Part shown: in pieces, positions 18,741 to 27,789 of the stretch
How positions within the stretch are numbered: the stretch's first letter is position 1
How the letters are laid out: the number at the start of each line of letters is the position of its first letter
DNA from: Herbaspirillum rubrisubalbicans
GTDB lineage: Bacteria > Pseudomonadota > Gammaproteobacteria > Burkholderiales > Burkholderiaceae_D
Direction of reading: 5' to 3'
Assembly (NCBI RefSeq): GCF_003719195.1
Contig: NZ_CP024996.1
Location: 1,054,001-1,118,000, forward strand
DNA: 64,000 nt
Notes under the pieces: model-generated
What the model was told of the DNA's origin: nothing
The model's database searches: none
What the model saw: the letters and a program-made list of their open reading frames with translations, nothing else
Position numbers and translations under genes: made by a program

Positions 18741-19831
18741 GGCTGGGGCCTGAGCAAGACCTTGATCGAGTCCATCGAGTCGGCCATCTTGATGGCTGCT
18801 TCCCATTCGGAGAGTGCATAGCTATGGGTGACGATGCCGCGTGAAGTCACCAGCCCGCGCGCCAGCAGGTCGATGGCAATCGGATAGCAATCGCCGCTCA
18901 GATGGGCGCCGCGCAGGTCCAGTTCCTTTTCTTCGCCGATGATGGACCAGTCCACCGTGGTGTCGCGTCCGAAGACGCTGAACTCGACGAAACGTCCCAG
19001 CTTGCGGATCATGTCCAGGCCTTGCGTCACGCCGGCCGGTGCGCCCGTGGTCTCGATGTAGACGTCGCAACCATATTGCCCGGTCGCCGCGCGCACGATC
19101 TTCTGGGCATCCTCGCGGCTCGGGTTGATGACGATGTCGGCACCATACTCGCGCGCCAGTTGCAGCCGCTGGTCGGACAGATCGATGACGATCAGCTTCT
19201 TGGGGGTCTTCAGGTGCGCCACCTGTACCATCAGCAAGCCGAGCGTTCCCGCCCCGGCGATGACCACCACGTCATCCAGCTGGATGTCGCCACGGTTGAC
19301 GGCGTGGATGGCGCAGGACAAGGGTTCGGTCACGGCCGCGTCCTCGAAGCTGATGTGCTCGGGAATCTTGTGGATCACTGCGCGCGCCGACAGGCGCATG
19401 TAATCGGCCATGCCGCCCTCGGCCACCTGGCGCTGGAAACCATAGACATCATGGACCTCGCACATCCAGCGGTAGCCGGTCTTGCAGTAGCGGCACTTGC
19501 CGCAGGGGACGATCTGCTCGGCGATCACTCGGTCACCCAGAGCCACGCCGTGATGTTCTGCCGCGCCCGGCCCCATCTCTACCACGTGGCCCCAGAATTC
19601 ATGGCCGGGGATGACGGGCGGCTTGACGTAGGCGGGTTTGTTCTTTTCCTGGTCGCCCCAGAAGCGGGCCGCGCCGGCAAAGCATTTGCAGTCACCGGCA
19701 CAGATGCCGCAGGAGGCGATCTTGATGATGACTTCGTTGGGACCGGCGGCGGGGCGCTTGACCCGTTGCAGGCGATAGTCGCGGGGCGCGTGGCAGACCA
19801 CGGCCAGCATGTCGTCTTCATGGAAATGCAT
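18737..19831 (-). CDS. Zinc-dependent polyol dehydrogenase, erythritol/L-threitol type
   Basis: 364 residues, medium-chain zinc dehydrogenase. Catalytic zinc ligands in [20 protein letters not shown] (Cys near residue 40) and [10 protein letters not shown]; structural zinc cysteines in [17 protein letters not shown]; Rossmann loop [15 protein letters not shown]. The CAGD.KC..GA..FWG signature is what I associate with the erythritol/L-threitol dehydrogenase (EltD) group rather than sorbitol or threonine dehydrogenases. Start at 19831 has AAGGA upstream. Last gene of a minus-strand operon with dhaL, dhaK, an SDR and a sugar ABC transporter, 23 bases after dhaL. Predicted to oxidise a tetritol to erythrulose; the substrate is inferred. 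Confidence 0.75.
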   Translation of the reverse strand: MHFHEDDMLAVVCHAPRDYRLQRVKRPAAGPNEVIIKIASCGICAGDCKCFAGAARFWGDQEKNKPAYVKPPVIPGHEFWGHVVEMGPGAAEHHGVALGDRVIAEQIVPCGKCRYCKTGYRWMCEVHDVYGFQRQVAEGGMADYMRLSARAVIHKIPEHISFEDAAVTEPLSCAIHAVNRGDIQLDDVVVIAGAGTLGLLMVQVAHLKTPKKLIVIDLSDQRLQLAREYGADIVINPSREDAQKIVRAATGQYGCDVYIETTGAPAGVTQGLDMIRKLGRFVEFSVFGRDTTVDWSIIGEEKELDLRGAHLSGDCYPIAIDLLARGLVTSRGIVTHSYALSEWEAAIKMADSMDSIKVLLRPQP

Positions 19832-19854
19832 GAGCTGTCCTTTGCATCAGAGGG

Positions 19855-20505
19855 TTAATGGCGCAGGCCGGCCTGCAGCGATTGCGCCAGGCTGTCCAGG
19901 ATCAGGGCACAGGAACAGGCGCCGGCATCGAGCACGCCGATGGAGCGTTCGCCCAGGCGGCTGGCGCGACCGATGCGTGCCTGCAGGGCGCGGGTCGAAT
20001 CACGTCCGGCCTCGGCGCCGCGTTGCATCGCCTGCAGGCAGGCGGCGAAGGGTTGCTCATGGTCCAATGCCAGCCTAAAGGCATCGCGTGCCGGGACCAG
20101 GGTATCCATCAGGGTCTTGTCGCCGACCTTGGCCTCGCCGATGGCTTGGACTGCCGCGATGCCTTCATCGAGCGCGTGCAGGAAGAGCTGCCGGTCCAGC
20201 GTGGCATGGCCTTGCAGTGCCGTGCTCATGGCCATGAAGAAGCTGCCGTAGAGTGGGCCCATGGAGCCGCCGATACCTTCCATCAAGGTGATGGACAGCG
20301 TATCGAGCGCCGCTGCCAGCGATGGCGCGGGCGCCTGCTTCAGGCGCTCGCCGCAGAGGCTGAAACCCTTGCTCATGTTGATACCGTGGTCGCCGTCGCC
20401 GATGGCCCCGTCGACTTCGCTGAGGTAATCGCGGTGCTGGTTGATGGTCGATACCAGGTCCTGCACCACCCAGCCGGCCTGCTGCATGTCGAAGCCGGCG
20501 CTCAT
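19855..20505 (-). CDS. dhaL: DhaL-type subunit of dihydroxyacetone/erythrulose kinase
   Basis: 216 residues. The nucleotide-binding half of the split Dak kinase: EVDGAIGDGDHGINMSKGF at about 30-48 with the magnesium-binding aspartates, GIGGSMGPLYGSFFMAMS near 85, and the TRALQARIGRASRLGERSIG segment. The start ATG overlaps the dhaK stop (ATGA at 20502-20505), so the two chains are translationally coupled. No DhaM/EI-like phosphotransferase gene is visible here, so ATP rather than PTS phosphate may be the donor. In this setting a ketotetrose (erythrulose) is the more likely substrate than dihydroxyacetone. Confidence 0.85.
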   Translation of the reverse strand: MSAGFDMQQAGWVVQDLVSTINQHRDYLSEVDGAIGDGDHGINMSKGFSLCGERLKQAPAPSLAAALDTLSITLMEGIGGSMGPLYGSFFMAMSTALQGHATLDRQLFLHALDEGIAAVQAIGEAKVGDKTLMDTLVPARDAFRLALDHEQPFAACLQAMQRGAEAGRDSTRALQARIGRASRLGERSIGVLDAGACSCALILDSLAQSLQAGLRH

Positions 20506-21515
20506 GGCTGGGCTCCCTGGCGCAGGCCGATGCTGTGGCAGGGGGCGGCCAGGCATTGGTCCAGTTGATCGTCCAGGCGCATCAGGGTCAGGCTCACGCC
20601 CATCATCTCCAGCGAGGTGAAGAGATTGCCGACGAAGCTGTGTACCACCTCCAGTCCCGCCGCGCGCAGGCCCTCGGCGACATCGGCATAGAGGATGTAT
20701 TGCTCCATCAGGGGCGTGGCGCCCAGTCCCGAGAGCAGCACCGCCACCTTGTCGCCGCGCGCGAAAGGCAGGTCCGGTAGCAGCTTGTCGAGCATCATGC
20801 GAGCCATGTCGCGGGCCGGTACCACGGCCTGTACCGCAACCCCTGGTTCGCCGTGGTGGCCGATGCCCACTTCCATCTCGCCATGCTTGATGGTGAAGTT
20901 GGCTTTGCCCACGGCCGGGATGGTGCAGGCCGACAGGCCGATGCCGATGGAGCGGGTCTGGTCGATGGCTTTCTGGGCGGCCTGGATCACCTGGTCCAGT
21001 GTGCCGCCTTGCGCCGCGACTGCGCCACCGACCTTCCACATCAGGATTTCACCGGCCACGCCGCGGCGCTTGGCCGCCTGCTCGGGCGGGGCGGAGGCGG
21101 CATCATCGTTGGCTACCACGGTGCGCACCTGGATGTCGGCCCGTTCGGCCAGCTTGATGGACATCTTCACATTCATGTTGTCCCCGGCATAGTTGCCGTA
21201 GAGGCAGGCGATGCCCTGGCCGCCATGCGCCAGTTGGAAGGCATCCATGAAGGACTTGGCGGTGGGCGAGGAAAATACTTCACCTACGGCCACGGCATCG
21301 ACCAGCCCCTGGCCGACATAGCCGAGGAAGGCCGGTTCGTGGCCCGAGCCGCCCCCTGTGACGATGCCCACGCGACCGGGCGTGCCGGCTTGACGGTGGC
21401 CGATCACGCGAGGATTGTCGGGGTGGCCCTGCAGGCCAGGGTGGGCGGCCAGTACGCCGCGCAGCATGTCCTCGACCACCAGATCGGGATGGTTGACGAT
21501 GCGATTGAGAGTCAT
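20502..21515 (-). CDS. dhaK: DhaK-type subunit of dihydroxyacetone/erythrulose kinase
   Basis: 337 residues, the substrate-binding half of Dak kinases. GGGSGHEPAFLGYVGQGL near residue 55 and the substrate-binding histidine region MEVGIGHHGEPGV near 220 are intact. AAGGA precedes the ATG at 21515. Located 45 bases after the SDR gene and coupled to dhaL. In mycobacteria, DhaK-like kinases (DerK, LerK) phosphorylate D- or L-erythrulose in tetritol degradation; the gene neighbours here (DthD-like SDR, EltD-like dehydrogenase, RpiB) match that better than glycerol use. Assignment to erythrulose is inference. Confidence 0.87.
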   Translation of the reverse strand: MTLNRIVNHPDLVVEDMLRGVLAAHPGLQGHPDNPRVIGHRQAGTPGRVGIVTGGGSGHEPAFLGYVGQGLVDAVAVGEVFSSPTAKSFMDAFQLAHGGQGIACLYGNYAGDNMNVKMSIKLAERADIQVRTVVANDDAASAPPEQAAKRRGVAGEILMWKVGGAVAAQGGTLDQVIQAAQKAIDQTRSIGIGLSACTIPAVGKANFTIKHGEMEVGIGHHGEPGVAVQAVVPARDMARMMLDKLLPDLPFARGDKVAVLLSGLGATPLMEQYILYADVAEGLRAAGLEVVHSFVGNLFTSLEMMGVSLTLMRLDDQLDQCLAAPCHSIGLRQGAQP

Positions 21516-21560
21516 GAATCAGTCCTTGGAAAAACGTCAGACGCAACAAAAAACAGCACT

Positions 21561-22343
21561 TCAGGCCACCGTGTAGCCACCGTCGATGAGGATGTTCTCG
21601 CCGGTGATCATGGCCGCCTGGGGGCTGGCGAGATAGGCCACCAGATGGGCCACTTCCTCGGGCTGGGCGAAACGTCCCACCGGGATGCGCGCGCGCATGG
21701 CCACGCCGACTGGTCCCGCCCAGGCCTGCTTGCCCAGTTCGGTCTCTACCACCGTGGGCGAGATGGCATTGACGGTGATGCCGTGGCAGGCCCACTCCAG
21801 CGCCAGTACCCGCGACAGGGCCACCAAGCCGGCCTTGCTGGCGCAGTAGGCGGCATGGCGCTCCAGCGCCACCACGCTGGCTTGCGAGGCGAGGTTGATG
21901 ATGCGTCCGCATTGCTGGCGTCGCATCATCGGCAACACCGCCTGGGCCAGCAGGAAGGGCGCCTTCAGGTTGATGGCCATGGTGCGGTCCCAGTCGCTCG
22001 AACTCGCCACTTCGGCCTCCTGCAACAAGGCCACGCCGGCGTTGTTGACCAGGATGTCGATGCGTCCGTAGCGCGCTTCGATCTGGGCGATGCAGCGTCC
22101 AATGGCGGCCTCGTCGCAGACGTCGAGCACGCAGCCCAGGTGGTGCTGGCTGTCGCGCTCCAGACGCTTGGCCAGCTCCAGCACGGCCTGGCTGCGGTCC
22201 ACCAGCACCAGTTGCGCGCCACAGCGGGCCAGCAACTGGCTGGTGGCCAGACCGATGCCGGCCGCGGCACCCGTGACAATGGCCACCCGGCCAGCGAAGT
22301 CATCAGGCTGAGTGATGGCCGGCGCGTGGGGTGCTGTACTCAT
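21561..22343 (-). CDS. Short-chain polyol dehydrogenase, GolD/DthD-like
   Basis: 260 residues. Cofactor loop IVTGAAAGIGLATSQLLA near residue 21, LDVCD, NNAGVALLQ near 100, catalytic Ser in IINLASQASVVALE, Tyr-Lys in YCASKAGLVALSR, and ILIDGGYTV at the end. The pattern fits the GolD/DthD group that oxidises D-arabitol or D-threitol to the ketose. Start ATG overlaps the stop of the binding-protein gene (ATGA at 22340-22343). With DhaK/DhaL next door the expected product is a ketose that is then phosphorylated. Exact polyol unknown. Confidence 0.75.
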   Translation of the reverse strand: MSTAPHAPAITQPDDFAGRVAIVTGAAAGIGLATSQLLARCGAQLVLVDRSQAVLELAKRLERDSQHHLGCVLDVCDEAAIGRCIAQIEARYGRIDILVNNAGVALLQEAEVASSSDWDRTMAINLKAPFLLAQAVLPMMRRQQCGRIINLASQASVVALERHAAYCASKAGLVALSRVLALEWACHGITVNAISPTVVETELGKQAWAGPVGVAMRARIPVGRFAQPEEVAHLVAYLASPQAAMITGENILIDGGYTVA

Positions 22344-23332
22344 TTCTTGACCTTTTTCAGGAAGGCGTCGGCGTTTTCGGGCATGATGGTGGTCCAGGGC
22401 ACGGTATAGGATTTTTCGGCACCGCCCTTCCATGGCAGCTTGTCGCCATACTCGGCCCAGATGGTCGAACGGGGCTGATAGGAAGGCCCCTTGATGGCGC
22501 GCAGCGCCACGTCCAGCGCGCCTTGTGCCTGCGCCTGGGCATCCTGGAACTGGGTCACCATCTCGCCGCGCTTGACCGCCGCGATGGCGTCGGCAATGCC
22601 ATCGATGCCCACCACCGCAATGGTCTTGGGATCAATGCCCTTGGCCTTGATGGCCTGCAGCGCGCCCAGTGCTTCATCGTCGTTCTGTGCCAGCACGCCC
22701 TTGATCTGGCCGGGATGGGCGGTCAGCCAGTTTTCCATCAAGGCCATCGATTCGGCACGCGACCAGTTGCCGGTCTTGCGCGCCAATACCTTCACATCCT
22801 TGTAGCGCGCGAGCACTTCATCGTTGCCGCGTGCGCGCTCGATCTGGGCCGACTGGCCGATGGGGCCTTCGATCATGACGATGTTGCCCTTGCCGCCGAT
22901 GGCCTTCATCAGCGCTTCCGCTTCCAGACGACCGGCCACCACATCATCGTTGCCCACGTAGGAAGTCAGCACGTCACCCTGTACCCGAGTATTGGAGCCG
23001 ATCACCGGGATGCCGGCCTTGACTGCCTTCTGCACCGGTGCCGCGCCGGCCTTGAGGTCAATGGGCACGAAGATGATGGCGTCGTACTTCTGCAGGATCA
23101 TCGTATCGAACTGGTTGCTCTGGGTGAGGGCATCGTAGTTGCCGTCAAACACGGTCACCTGGACGCTGCCATCCTGCACCGCCGGATGCGCCTTCAACTG
23201 GTTGCTCCACATCTGCATGAATTCGCCCTTGAGACCATAGACGGCGGCGCCGATGCGCAGGGGTTTGTTCTGGGCGCTCACACCGGTAGCCACGGCCATG
23301 AGCAGCAGGCTGGCGAGGGTTTTCTTGATCAT
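22340..23332 (-). CDS. Sugar ABC transporter substrate-binding protein (ribose/polyol type)
   Basis: 330 residues. A cleavable signal peptide (MIKKTLASLLLMAVATGVSA) directs it to the periplasm. The body is a type I periplasmic-binding fold of the RbsB/SBP_4 class: ILQKYDAIIFVPIDLKAG, KAGIPVIGSNTR, YVGNDDVVAGRLEAEALM, IEGPIGQSAQIERARG and AVVGIDGIADAIAAVKRGEM. Followed by a permease on the other side (23364) and coupled to the SDR downstream. The mycobacterial D-threitol locus is also fed by a binding protein of this class. Confidence 0.88.
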   Translation of the reverse strand: MIKKTLASLLLMAVATGVSAQNKPLRIGAAVYGLKGEFMQMWSNQLKAHPAVQDGSVQVTVFDGNYDALTQSNQFDTMILQKYDAIIFVPIDLKAGAAPVQKAVKAGIPVIGSNTRVQGDVLTSYVGNDDVVAGRLEAEALMKAIGGKGNIVMIEGPIGQSAQIERARGNDEVLARYKDVKVLARKTGNWSRAESMALMENWLTAHPGQIKGVLAQNDDEALGALQAIKAKGIDPKTIAVVGIDGIADAIAAVKRGEMVTQFQDAQAQAQGALDVALRAIKGPSYQPRSTIWAEYGDKLPWKGGAEKSYTVPWTTIMPENADAFLKKVKK

Positions 23333-23363
23333 GAATCGTCTCCGTGTTGGTTGTTGTTGGACT

Positions 23364-24350
23364 TCAATTTTTCTTGCGCGAGGAATCCAGCAGGACAGCG
23401 CCGACGATGATCACGCCCTTGATGACTTGCTGGTAATAGGAAGACACGCCGAGCAGGTTGAGCCCGTTGTTGATGACGCCGATGAGCAATGCACCCACCA
23501 CAGTGCCGCCCAGAGTGCCGGTGCCACCCGAGAGCGAGGTGCCGCCGATGACCACGGCGGCAATCGCATCCAGTTCGTAGGACACGCCGGCCTGGGGCAA
23601 TGCGGCGGTGGTACGCGCAGCCAGCAGTACGCCGGCCAGTCCGGCCAGCAGACCGCTGACCACGTACACGGCGAAGAACACCTTGCGGGGATCAATGCCG
23701 CTGGTCTTGGCGCTTTTGGCATTGCCGCCCACGGCGTAGATGTAGCGGCCATAGACGGTGAAGCGCAGCACGAACCAGGACAGCGCGATGACCACGCCGA
23801 AGATCACGATGGGTACCGGCACGTGCAGGATCTGGGCGCTACCGATGGCCAGCAGGCCAGATGGCAGGTCCGATACCGGCATCCCATCGTTGTAGATGTA
23901 GGTGGCCCCGCGGGCCGCACTCAACATGCCCAGCGTGGCCACGAAGGAAGGCACTGCCAGACGCGCCACCAACAGGCCGCTGATGGCGCCCAGCCCGGCA
24001 CCGGCACCCAGTCCGGCCAGCACCGCCACGGCCGGCGAATAGCCGCCACCGGTGGCCAGCCACGCCGCGACCATGCCGGAGAAGGCCAGTAGTGCGCCCA
24101 CCGACAGGTCGATGCCGCCGGTGAGCACGACATAGGTCATGCCGATGGCGAGGATGCCGTTGATGGAGGTCTGGCGCAGGATGTCGGTCCAGTTCTCCAG
24201 CGTCATGAAGTAGGGCGTCGCCAGCGACAGGGCCAGGCAGAGCACGATCAGCGCCGCCAGCACGCCGTAGCGCGCAGTGGCCTGGCGCAGGCTGGTCAGG
24301 GAAGGCGAGGCCAGGCGATTGGCCGAGAGCGAGGTGGGTTTGGTCATCAT
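23364..24350 (-). CDS. Sugar ABC transporter permease, RbsC family
   Basis: 328 residues, inner-membrane protein with about 8-10 hydrophobic helices. Diagnostic stretches: GMTYVVLTGGIDLSVGALL near residue 95, the EAA-like cytoplasmic region GRYIYAVGGNAKSAKTSGID, and AVVIGGTSLSGGTGTLGGTV near 265. Forms the channel of the CUT2-type importer with the double-ABC ATPase upstream (72-base gap) and the binding protein downstream (31-base gap). Confidence 0.9.
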   Translation of the reverse strand: MMTKPTSLSANRLASPSLTSLRQATARYGVLAALIVLCLALSLATPYFMTLENWTDILRQTSINGILAIGMTYVVLTGGIDLSVGALLAFSGMVAAWLATGGGYSPAVAVLAGLGAGAGLGAISGLLVARLAVPSFVATLGMLSAARGATYIYNDGMPVSDLPSGLLAIGSAQILHVPVPIVIFGVVIALSWFVLRFTVYGRYIYAVGGNAKSAKTSGIDPRKVFFAVYVVSGLLAGLAGVLLAARTTAALPQAGVSYELDAIAAVVIGGTSLSGGTGTLGGTVVGALLIGVINNGLNLLGVSSYYQQVIKGVIIVGAVLLDSSRKKN

Positions 24351-24422
24351 GGTGTCTTCAGTGGTTCAGCATCATCGGGACAACATTTCGGCAGGGCGGT
24401 ATCACATCACTGCGGTATCGCC

Positions 24423-25901
24423 TCACGAAGCCAGGTGCAGCAGTTCTTCCTGGGTGGTGCGATGGGCATCGACCACCTGCACCATGCGACCGGACTTGAA
24501 GATGGCGATGCGGTCGCACAGGTCGAGGATTTCCTGGGCTTCGGAAGAGACCACCAGTGCCGCGCCGCCTTCGTGGACGAAACGGTCGATTAACTGGTAG
24601 ACCTCGCGCTTGGCCCCTTCATCGATGCCACGCGTGGGTTCATCGCACAGCAGGCAGCGCGGCTGGGTGGACAGGCAGCGCGCCAGCACGACCTTCTGCT
24701 GGTTGCCGCCGCTCATCGATGACACCGGCAGATGGGGCGAACTGACCTTGATCTGCAATCGCTGGATCATCTGTCCGACCAGCGTCTCGACCCGGCGGCG
24801 CCGGATCAGCGGCAGGCGCGACAGGCGGCGGTAGGCGGCCAGGGCAATGTTGTCCTGGATCGAGGCGCACAGCACCAGGCCGCTTTCCTTACGATCCTCG
24901 GTCACCAGCGACAGCCCGGCGGCGATGCTGGCGGCAGGCTTGCCTGCGGGCAGAGGGCGCTCGGCCAGGGCGACGCTGCCACGGTGGGCGCGGGTCAGGC
25001 CATAGATGCAATTGAGGTATTCGCTGCGACCGGACCCCATCAAGCCATAGATGCCTACGACTTCGCCGGCGTGGACGCGCAGGGAGATGTCTTCGAATTC
25101 GCCATGACGACTCAAGGTGTCGGTGGCCAGTACCGGTGCGCCACCCTGGCGGCGGTTGCGTTCCCGTCCTTGCAGGGTGCGGCCGACGATGGCCTTGACC
25201 AGCTCGCTGCGATCGATGTCGCGCATCAGTCCGCTCTGCACGTAGCGACCGTCGCGAAACACCGTGTAGCTGTCGGCGATCTGGAAAATCTCCGACAACC
25301 GGTGCGAGACGTAGATGATGCCGGCCCCTTGGGCGGCCACGCTGCGGATGGCGCGAAACAGCACTTCGGTTTCCTTCTCGCCGATGGCCGAGGTGGGTTC
25401 GTCCATGATCATGACGTCGCAGTCGTGGCTGAAGGCCTTGGCGATTTCCACCAGTTGCACCTGGGCCAGGCTCAGGTCCTGCATGAGTGCGCGGGCATCG
25501 ACCTGGAATTGCAGCCGGTCCAGCAGGGCCTGGGCCTGCCGTTGCATGGCGCGGGTATTGACGCAGATGCCGCCGATGCGCGGTTCGCGACCGAGAAACA
25601 GATTCTCCGCCACACTCATGCCCGCAATCGGTGACAGCTCCTGCGTGATGATGGCGATGTGGTGATCCAGCGCCTCGGCCGGCGAGTGGAAATCCACCGA
25701 CTTGCCCTTCAGGCTCACCTCGCCGCTGTCTCGCCGCAGCAAGCCCATCAGGATGCCCAGGAAGGTCGATTTGCCGGCACCGTTGCCGCCGCACAGGGCG
25801 TGGACGCTGCCGCGCTTGAGTTGCAGGCGACCATCGGTGAGCGCGGCGACCTCATTGAAGGCCTTGCTCACCCCGTGTGCCTCCAGCAATAGCTCTGCCA
25901 T
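24423..25901 (-). CDS. Sugar ABC transporter ATP-binding protein, RbsA family
   Basis: 492 residues with two ABC cassettes. First cassette: Walker A CGGNGAGKST near residue 38, signature LSLAQVQLVEIAKAF, Walker B VMIMDEPTSA. Second cassette: Walker A is degenerate (GLMGSGRSEYL), as usual in this family, while its signature SGGNQQKVVLARCL and Walker B CLLCDEPTRGID are good. The ATG at 25901 is chosen because GGAG lies seven bases upstream; the ATG at 25913 has no ribosome site. First gene of the minus-strand operon, divergent from rpiB. Confidence 0.88.
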   Translation of the reverse strand: MAELLLEAHGVSKAFNEVAALTDGRLQLKRGSVHALCGGNGAGKSTFLGILMGLLRRDSGEVSLKGKSVDFHSPAEALDHHIAIITQELSPIAGMSVAENLFLGREPRIGGICVNTRAMQRQAQALLDRLQFQVDARALMQDLSLAQVQLVEIAKAFSHDCDVMIMDEPTSAIGEKETEVLFRAIRSVAAQGAGIIYVSHRLSEIFQIADSYTVFRDGRYVQSGLMRDIDRSELVKAIVGRTLQGRERNRRQGGAPVLATDTLSRHGEFEDISLRVHAGEVVGIYGLMGSGRSEYLNCIYGLTRAHRGSVALAERPLPAGKPAASIAAGLSLVTEDRKESGLVLCASIQDNIALAAYRRLSRLPLIRRRRVETLVGQMIQRLQIKVSSPHLPVSSMSGGNQQKVVLARCLSTQPRCLLCDEPTRGIDEGAKREVYQLIDRFVHEGGAALVVSSEAQEILDLCDRIAIFKSGRMVQVVDAHRTTQEELLHLAS

Positions 25902-25921
25902 GGCTGTCTCCATTCATGCGC

Positions 25922-26150
25922 TGATCAAATGTCCAGCGATGATTAAATGTTTGTTGTGGGGGCATCATTGCAAAGAATCTTTTTGCTGTCAACGGTCATT
26001 TGTTCACGACGATAAATAACTTTTTCTTCTTTATTGCGCTGTAATTATGTAAAAAATTAGAATATGTGCCAAATAATCGTGGTTTTTGTGGTGGTCAGGA
26101 CGTTTTTGCTTTAGTCTTCTGTTGAACAATTGATCAATGATGGTTAAATA
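25922..26150. promoter_or_regulatory. Divergent promoter of the tetritol operon with repeated sites
   Basis: The AT-rich 297-base gap contains TGATCAAATGT (25922-25932) and TGATTAAATGT (25940-25950) as direct repeats 18 bases apart next to the transporter start, and a related TTGATCAATGATGGTTAAAT near 26130-26149 on the rpiB side. SorC/DeoR-type regulators bind several such elements; the regulator encoded at 26732 is the obvious candidate. No gene is seen in the gap. Confidence 0.45.
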
Positions 26151-26198
26151 TATTTGTGGCTTACATCAAAGACAGACCATCGACAGGAGGAGATCAGG

Positions 26199-26660
26199 AT
26201 GAAAATTGCGATCGGATGTGATGAAGCGGCGTATGCGCTCAAGGAAATCATCAGGGCCCATCTGCTGGCCAAAGGCCTTGACGTGGTGGACTTCGGCACC
26301 CATGATACGGAGCCCGTGATTTACCCCGACATCGCCTTTGCGGTGGCCGAACAGATCCGGCAAGGGACGATAGCGCGTGCCGTCCTGCTGTGTGGCACGG
26401 GCATCGGCATGGCCATCTCGGCCAACAAGGTGCCGGGTGTGCGCGCGGCGCAATGCCACGACACGTATTCGGCCGAACGCGCCAGCAAGAGCAATGACGC
26501 CCAGATCATTACGCTGGGTGCGCGCGTGGTCGGGGCCGAGTTGGCCAAGGCCATCGTCGATACCTGGCTGGCGGCGGAGTTTTCAGGTGGGCGCTCGACC
26601 GAAAAACTGGAGCGCATCAAAGCGTATGAACACAATCTGCACAATGCCAAGCGCCTGTAG
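26199..26660 (+). CDS. rpiB: RpiB/LacAB-family sugar-phosphate isomerase
   Basis: 153 residues, usual RpiB size. An AGGAGG ribosome site lies eight bases before the ATG at 26199. Motifs: IGCDEAAYALKEII at the N-terminus, VVDFGTHD, the catalytic-loop cysteine in LLCGTGIGMAISANKVPG (residues about 66-83), and RASKSNDAQIITLGAR. Interconverts an aldose and ketose phosphate. In this cluster the expected reaction is erythrulose 4-phosphate to erythrose 4-phosphate (as DerI/EryI) rather than ribose 5-phosphate isomerisation. Divergent from the transporter operon and followed by the regulator. Confidence 0.88.
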   Translation: MKIAIGCDEAAYALKEIIRAHLLAKGLDVVDFGTHDTEPVIYPDIAFAVAEQIRQGTIARAVLLCGTGIGMAISANKVPGVRAAQCHDTYSAERASKSNDAQIITLGARVVGAELAKAIVDTWLAAEFSGGRSTEKLERIKAYEHNLHNAKRL

Positions 26661-26731
26661 GCGTGGCATTGCATGGCGCGTACCGGGCGTAGTCCCGAGG
26701 CTCATGCTGGTGCGAGCAAAGGGGGGATTCC

Positions 26732-27691
26732 ATGTCCATGGATGAATTGACGCGTCTGGCCACCTTGTATTACGTCGATGGCCTGACGCAGCAGGAGTTG
26801 TCGGAGCGCTTTTCGATTTCGCGTGCTTCCATTGCGCGGATGCTCAAACGTGCCCAGGATGAGGGCATCGTCGAGATCCGCGTGCGCCATCATCCGGGGC
26901 AGACCCTGGAACTGGAGCACGCGTTGATGCAGCGCTTCGGTATCGAGCGGGCGCTCATTTCGGTGAGCCACAACGACCAGGATCGCCAGCGCGCCATGCT
27001 GGCCGGTCTGGTCGCCAATCACCTGGACCGCAGCCTGACCGATGACAGCATCGTGGCCGTGGGTATCGGCCGCAACATCAACGCCGTTTCCGAACATGCG
27101 GTGTCGAACACACGACGCAGCGTCACCTTCGTCTGTGGTATCGGCGGTTACTATCGCGGTGGCGAGACGATGAATTCAGACCACATCTGCCGCCGCCTGG
27201 CCTCGCGCTTCGGTGGCGAGAGCGAGACGCTCTATGCGCCTGCGGTGGTCAACAGCGCCGCCGTGCGCGATGCGCTGCTGGCCAATGATGCGGTGCGGCC
27301 CACGCTGGACAAGGCGCGGCGCGCCGATGTGGCCTTGATCGGCGTGGGCGATATCAATGAAGACAGCCAGATGGTCAGGATGGGCTGGTTCACGCCACAG
27401 GAAATCCAGGAACTCAAGCGCCAGGGGGCGGTGGGCGACATGATGGGCTACGACTTCATCAATATCCAGGGTGAACCGACCCGCACCGAGACCCATTCCC
27501 GTGTCATCGGGCTGACGGTCGATGACCTGCGGCGCATTCCCGACGTCATTGCGGTGGCCAGCGAAAGCAGCAAGGCCAGTGCCATGCTGGGCGCCTTGCG
27601 CACCGGGACGATCAAGACCCTGGCTACCACCGACAGCATTGCGCATACCTTGCTGACCTTGGAAGAGGCGACCCGCCAGGCTGCGCGCTGA
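26732..27691 (+). CDS. SorC/DeoR-family sugar-binding transcriptional regulator
   Basis: 319 residues. N-terminal helix-turn-helix (LTRLATLYYVDGLTQQELSE, then RFSISRASIARMLKRAQDEG, residues about 4-45), then a SorC effector domain (VAVGIGRNINAV, FVCGIGGYYRG, YAPAVVNSAAVRDALL, ALIGVGDINEDSQM, and LATTDSIAHTLL at the end) that binds a phosphorylated sugar. A GGGGGG purine run precedes the ATG at 26732; a second in-frame ATG is two codons on. 71 bases after rpiB, same strand, so likely co-transcribed. Predicted local regulator of the tetritol operon. Confidence 0.87.
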   Translation: MSMDELTRLATLYYVDGLTQQELSERFSISRASIARMLKRAQDEGIVEIRVRHHPGQTLELEHALMQRFGIERALISVSHNDQDRQRAMLAGLVANHLDRSLTDDSIVAVGIGRNINAVSEHAVSNTRRSVTFVCGIGGYYRGGETMNSDHICRRLASRFGGESETLYAPAVVNSAAVRDALLANDAVRPTLDKARRADVALIGVGDINEDSQMVRMGWFTPQEIQELKRQGAVGDMMGYDFINIQGEPTRTETHSRVIGLTVDDLRRIPDVIAVASESSKASAMLGALRTGTIKTLATTDSIAHTLLTLEEATRQAAR

Positions 27692-27704
27692 AGCGCGCTC
27701 GGCA

Positions 27705-27744
27705 AACGACAAGGCCGCATCGTCATCGATGCGGCCTTGTCGTT
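27705..27744. terminator. Bidirectional terminator between sorC and tal
   Basis: Perfect 18-base stem AACGACAAGGCCGCATCG (27705-27722) with reverse complement at 27727-27744 and a 4-base loop TCAT. It lies between convergent genes ending at 27691 and 27790. There is no long T-run; the strength is in the stem. Confidence 0.7.
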
Positions 27745-27789
27745 GGTCGGGCCACCATGACGGCGGCCCAGGGGGTGGTCGTGCGCGAC

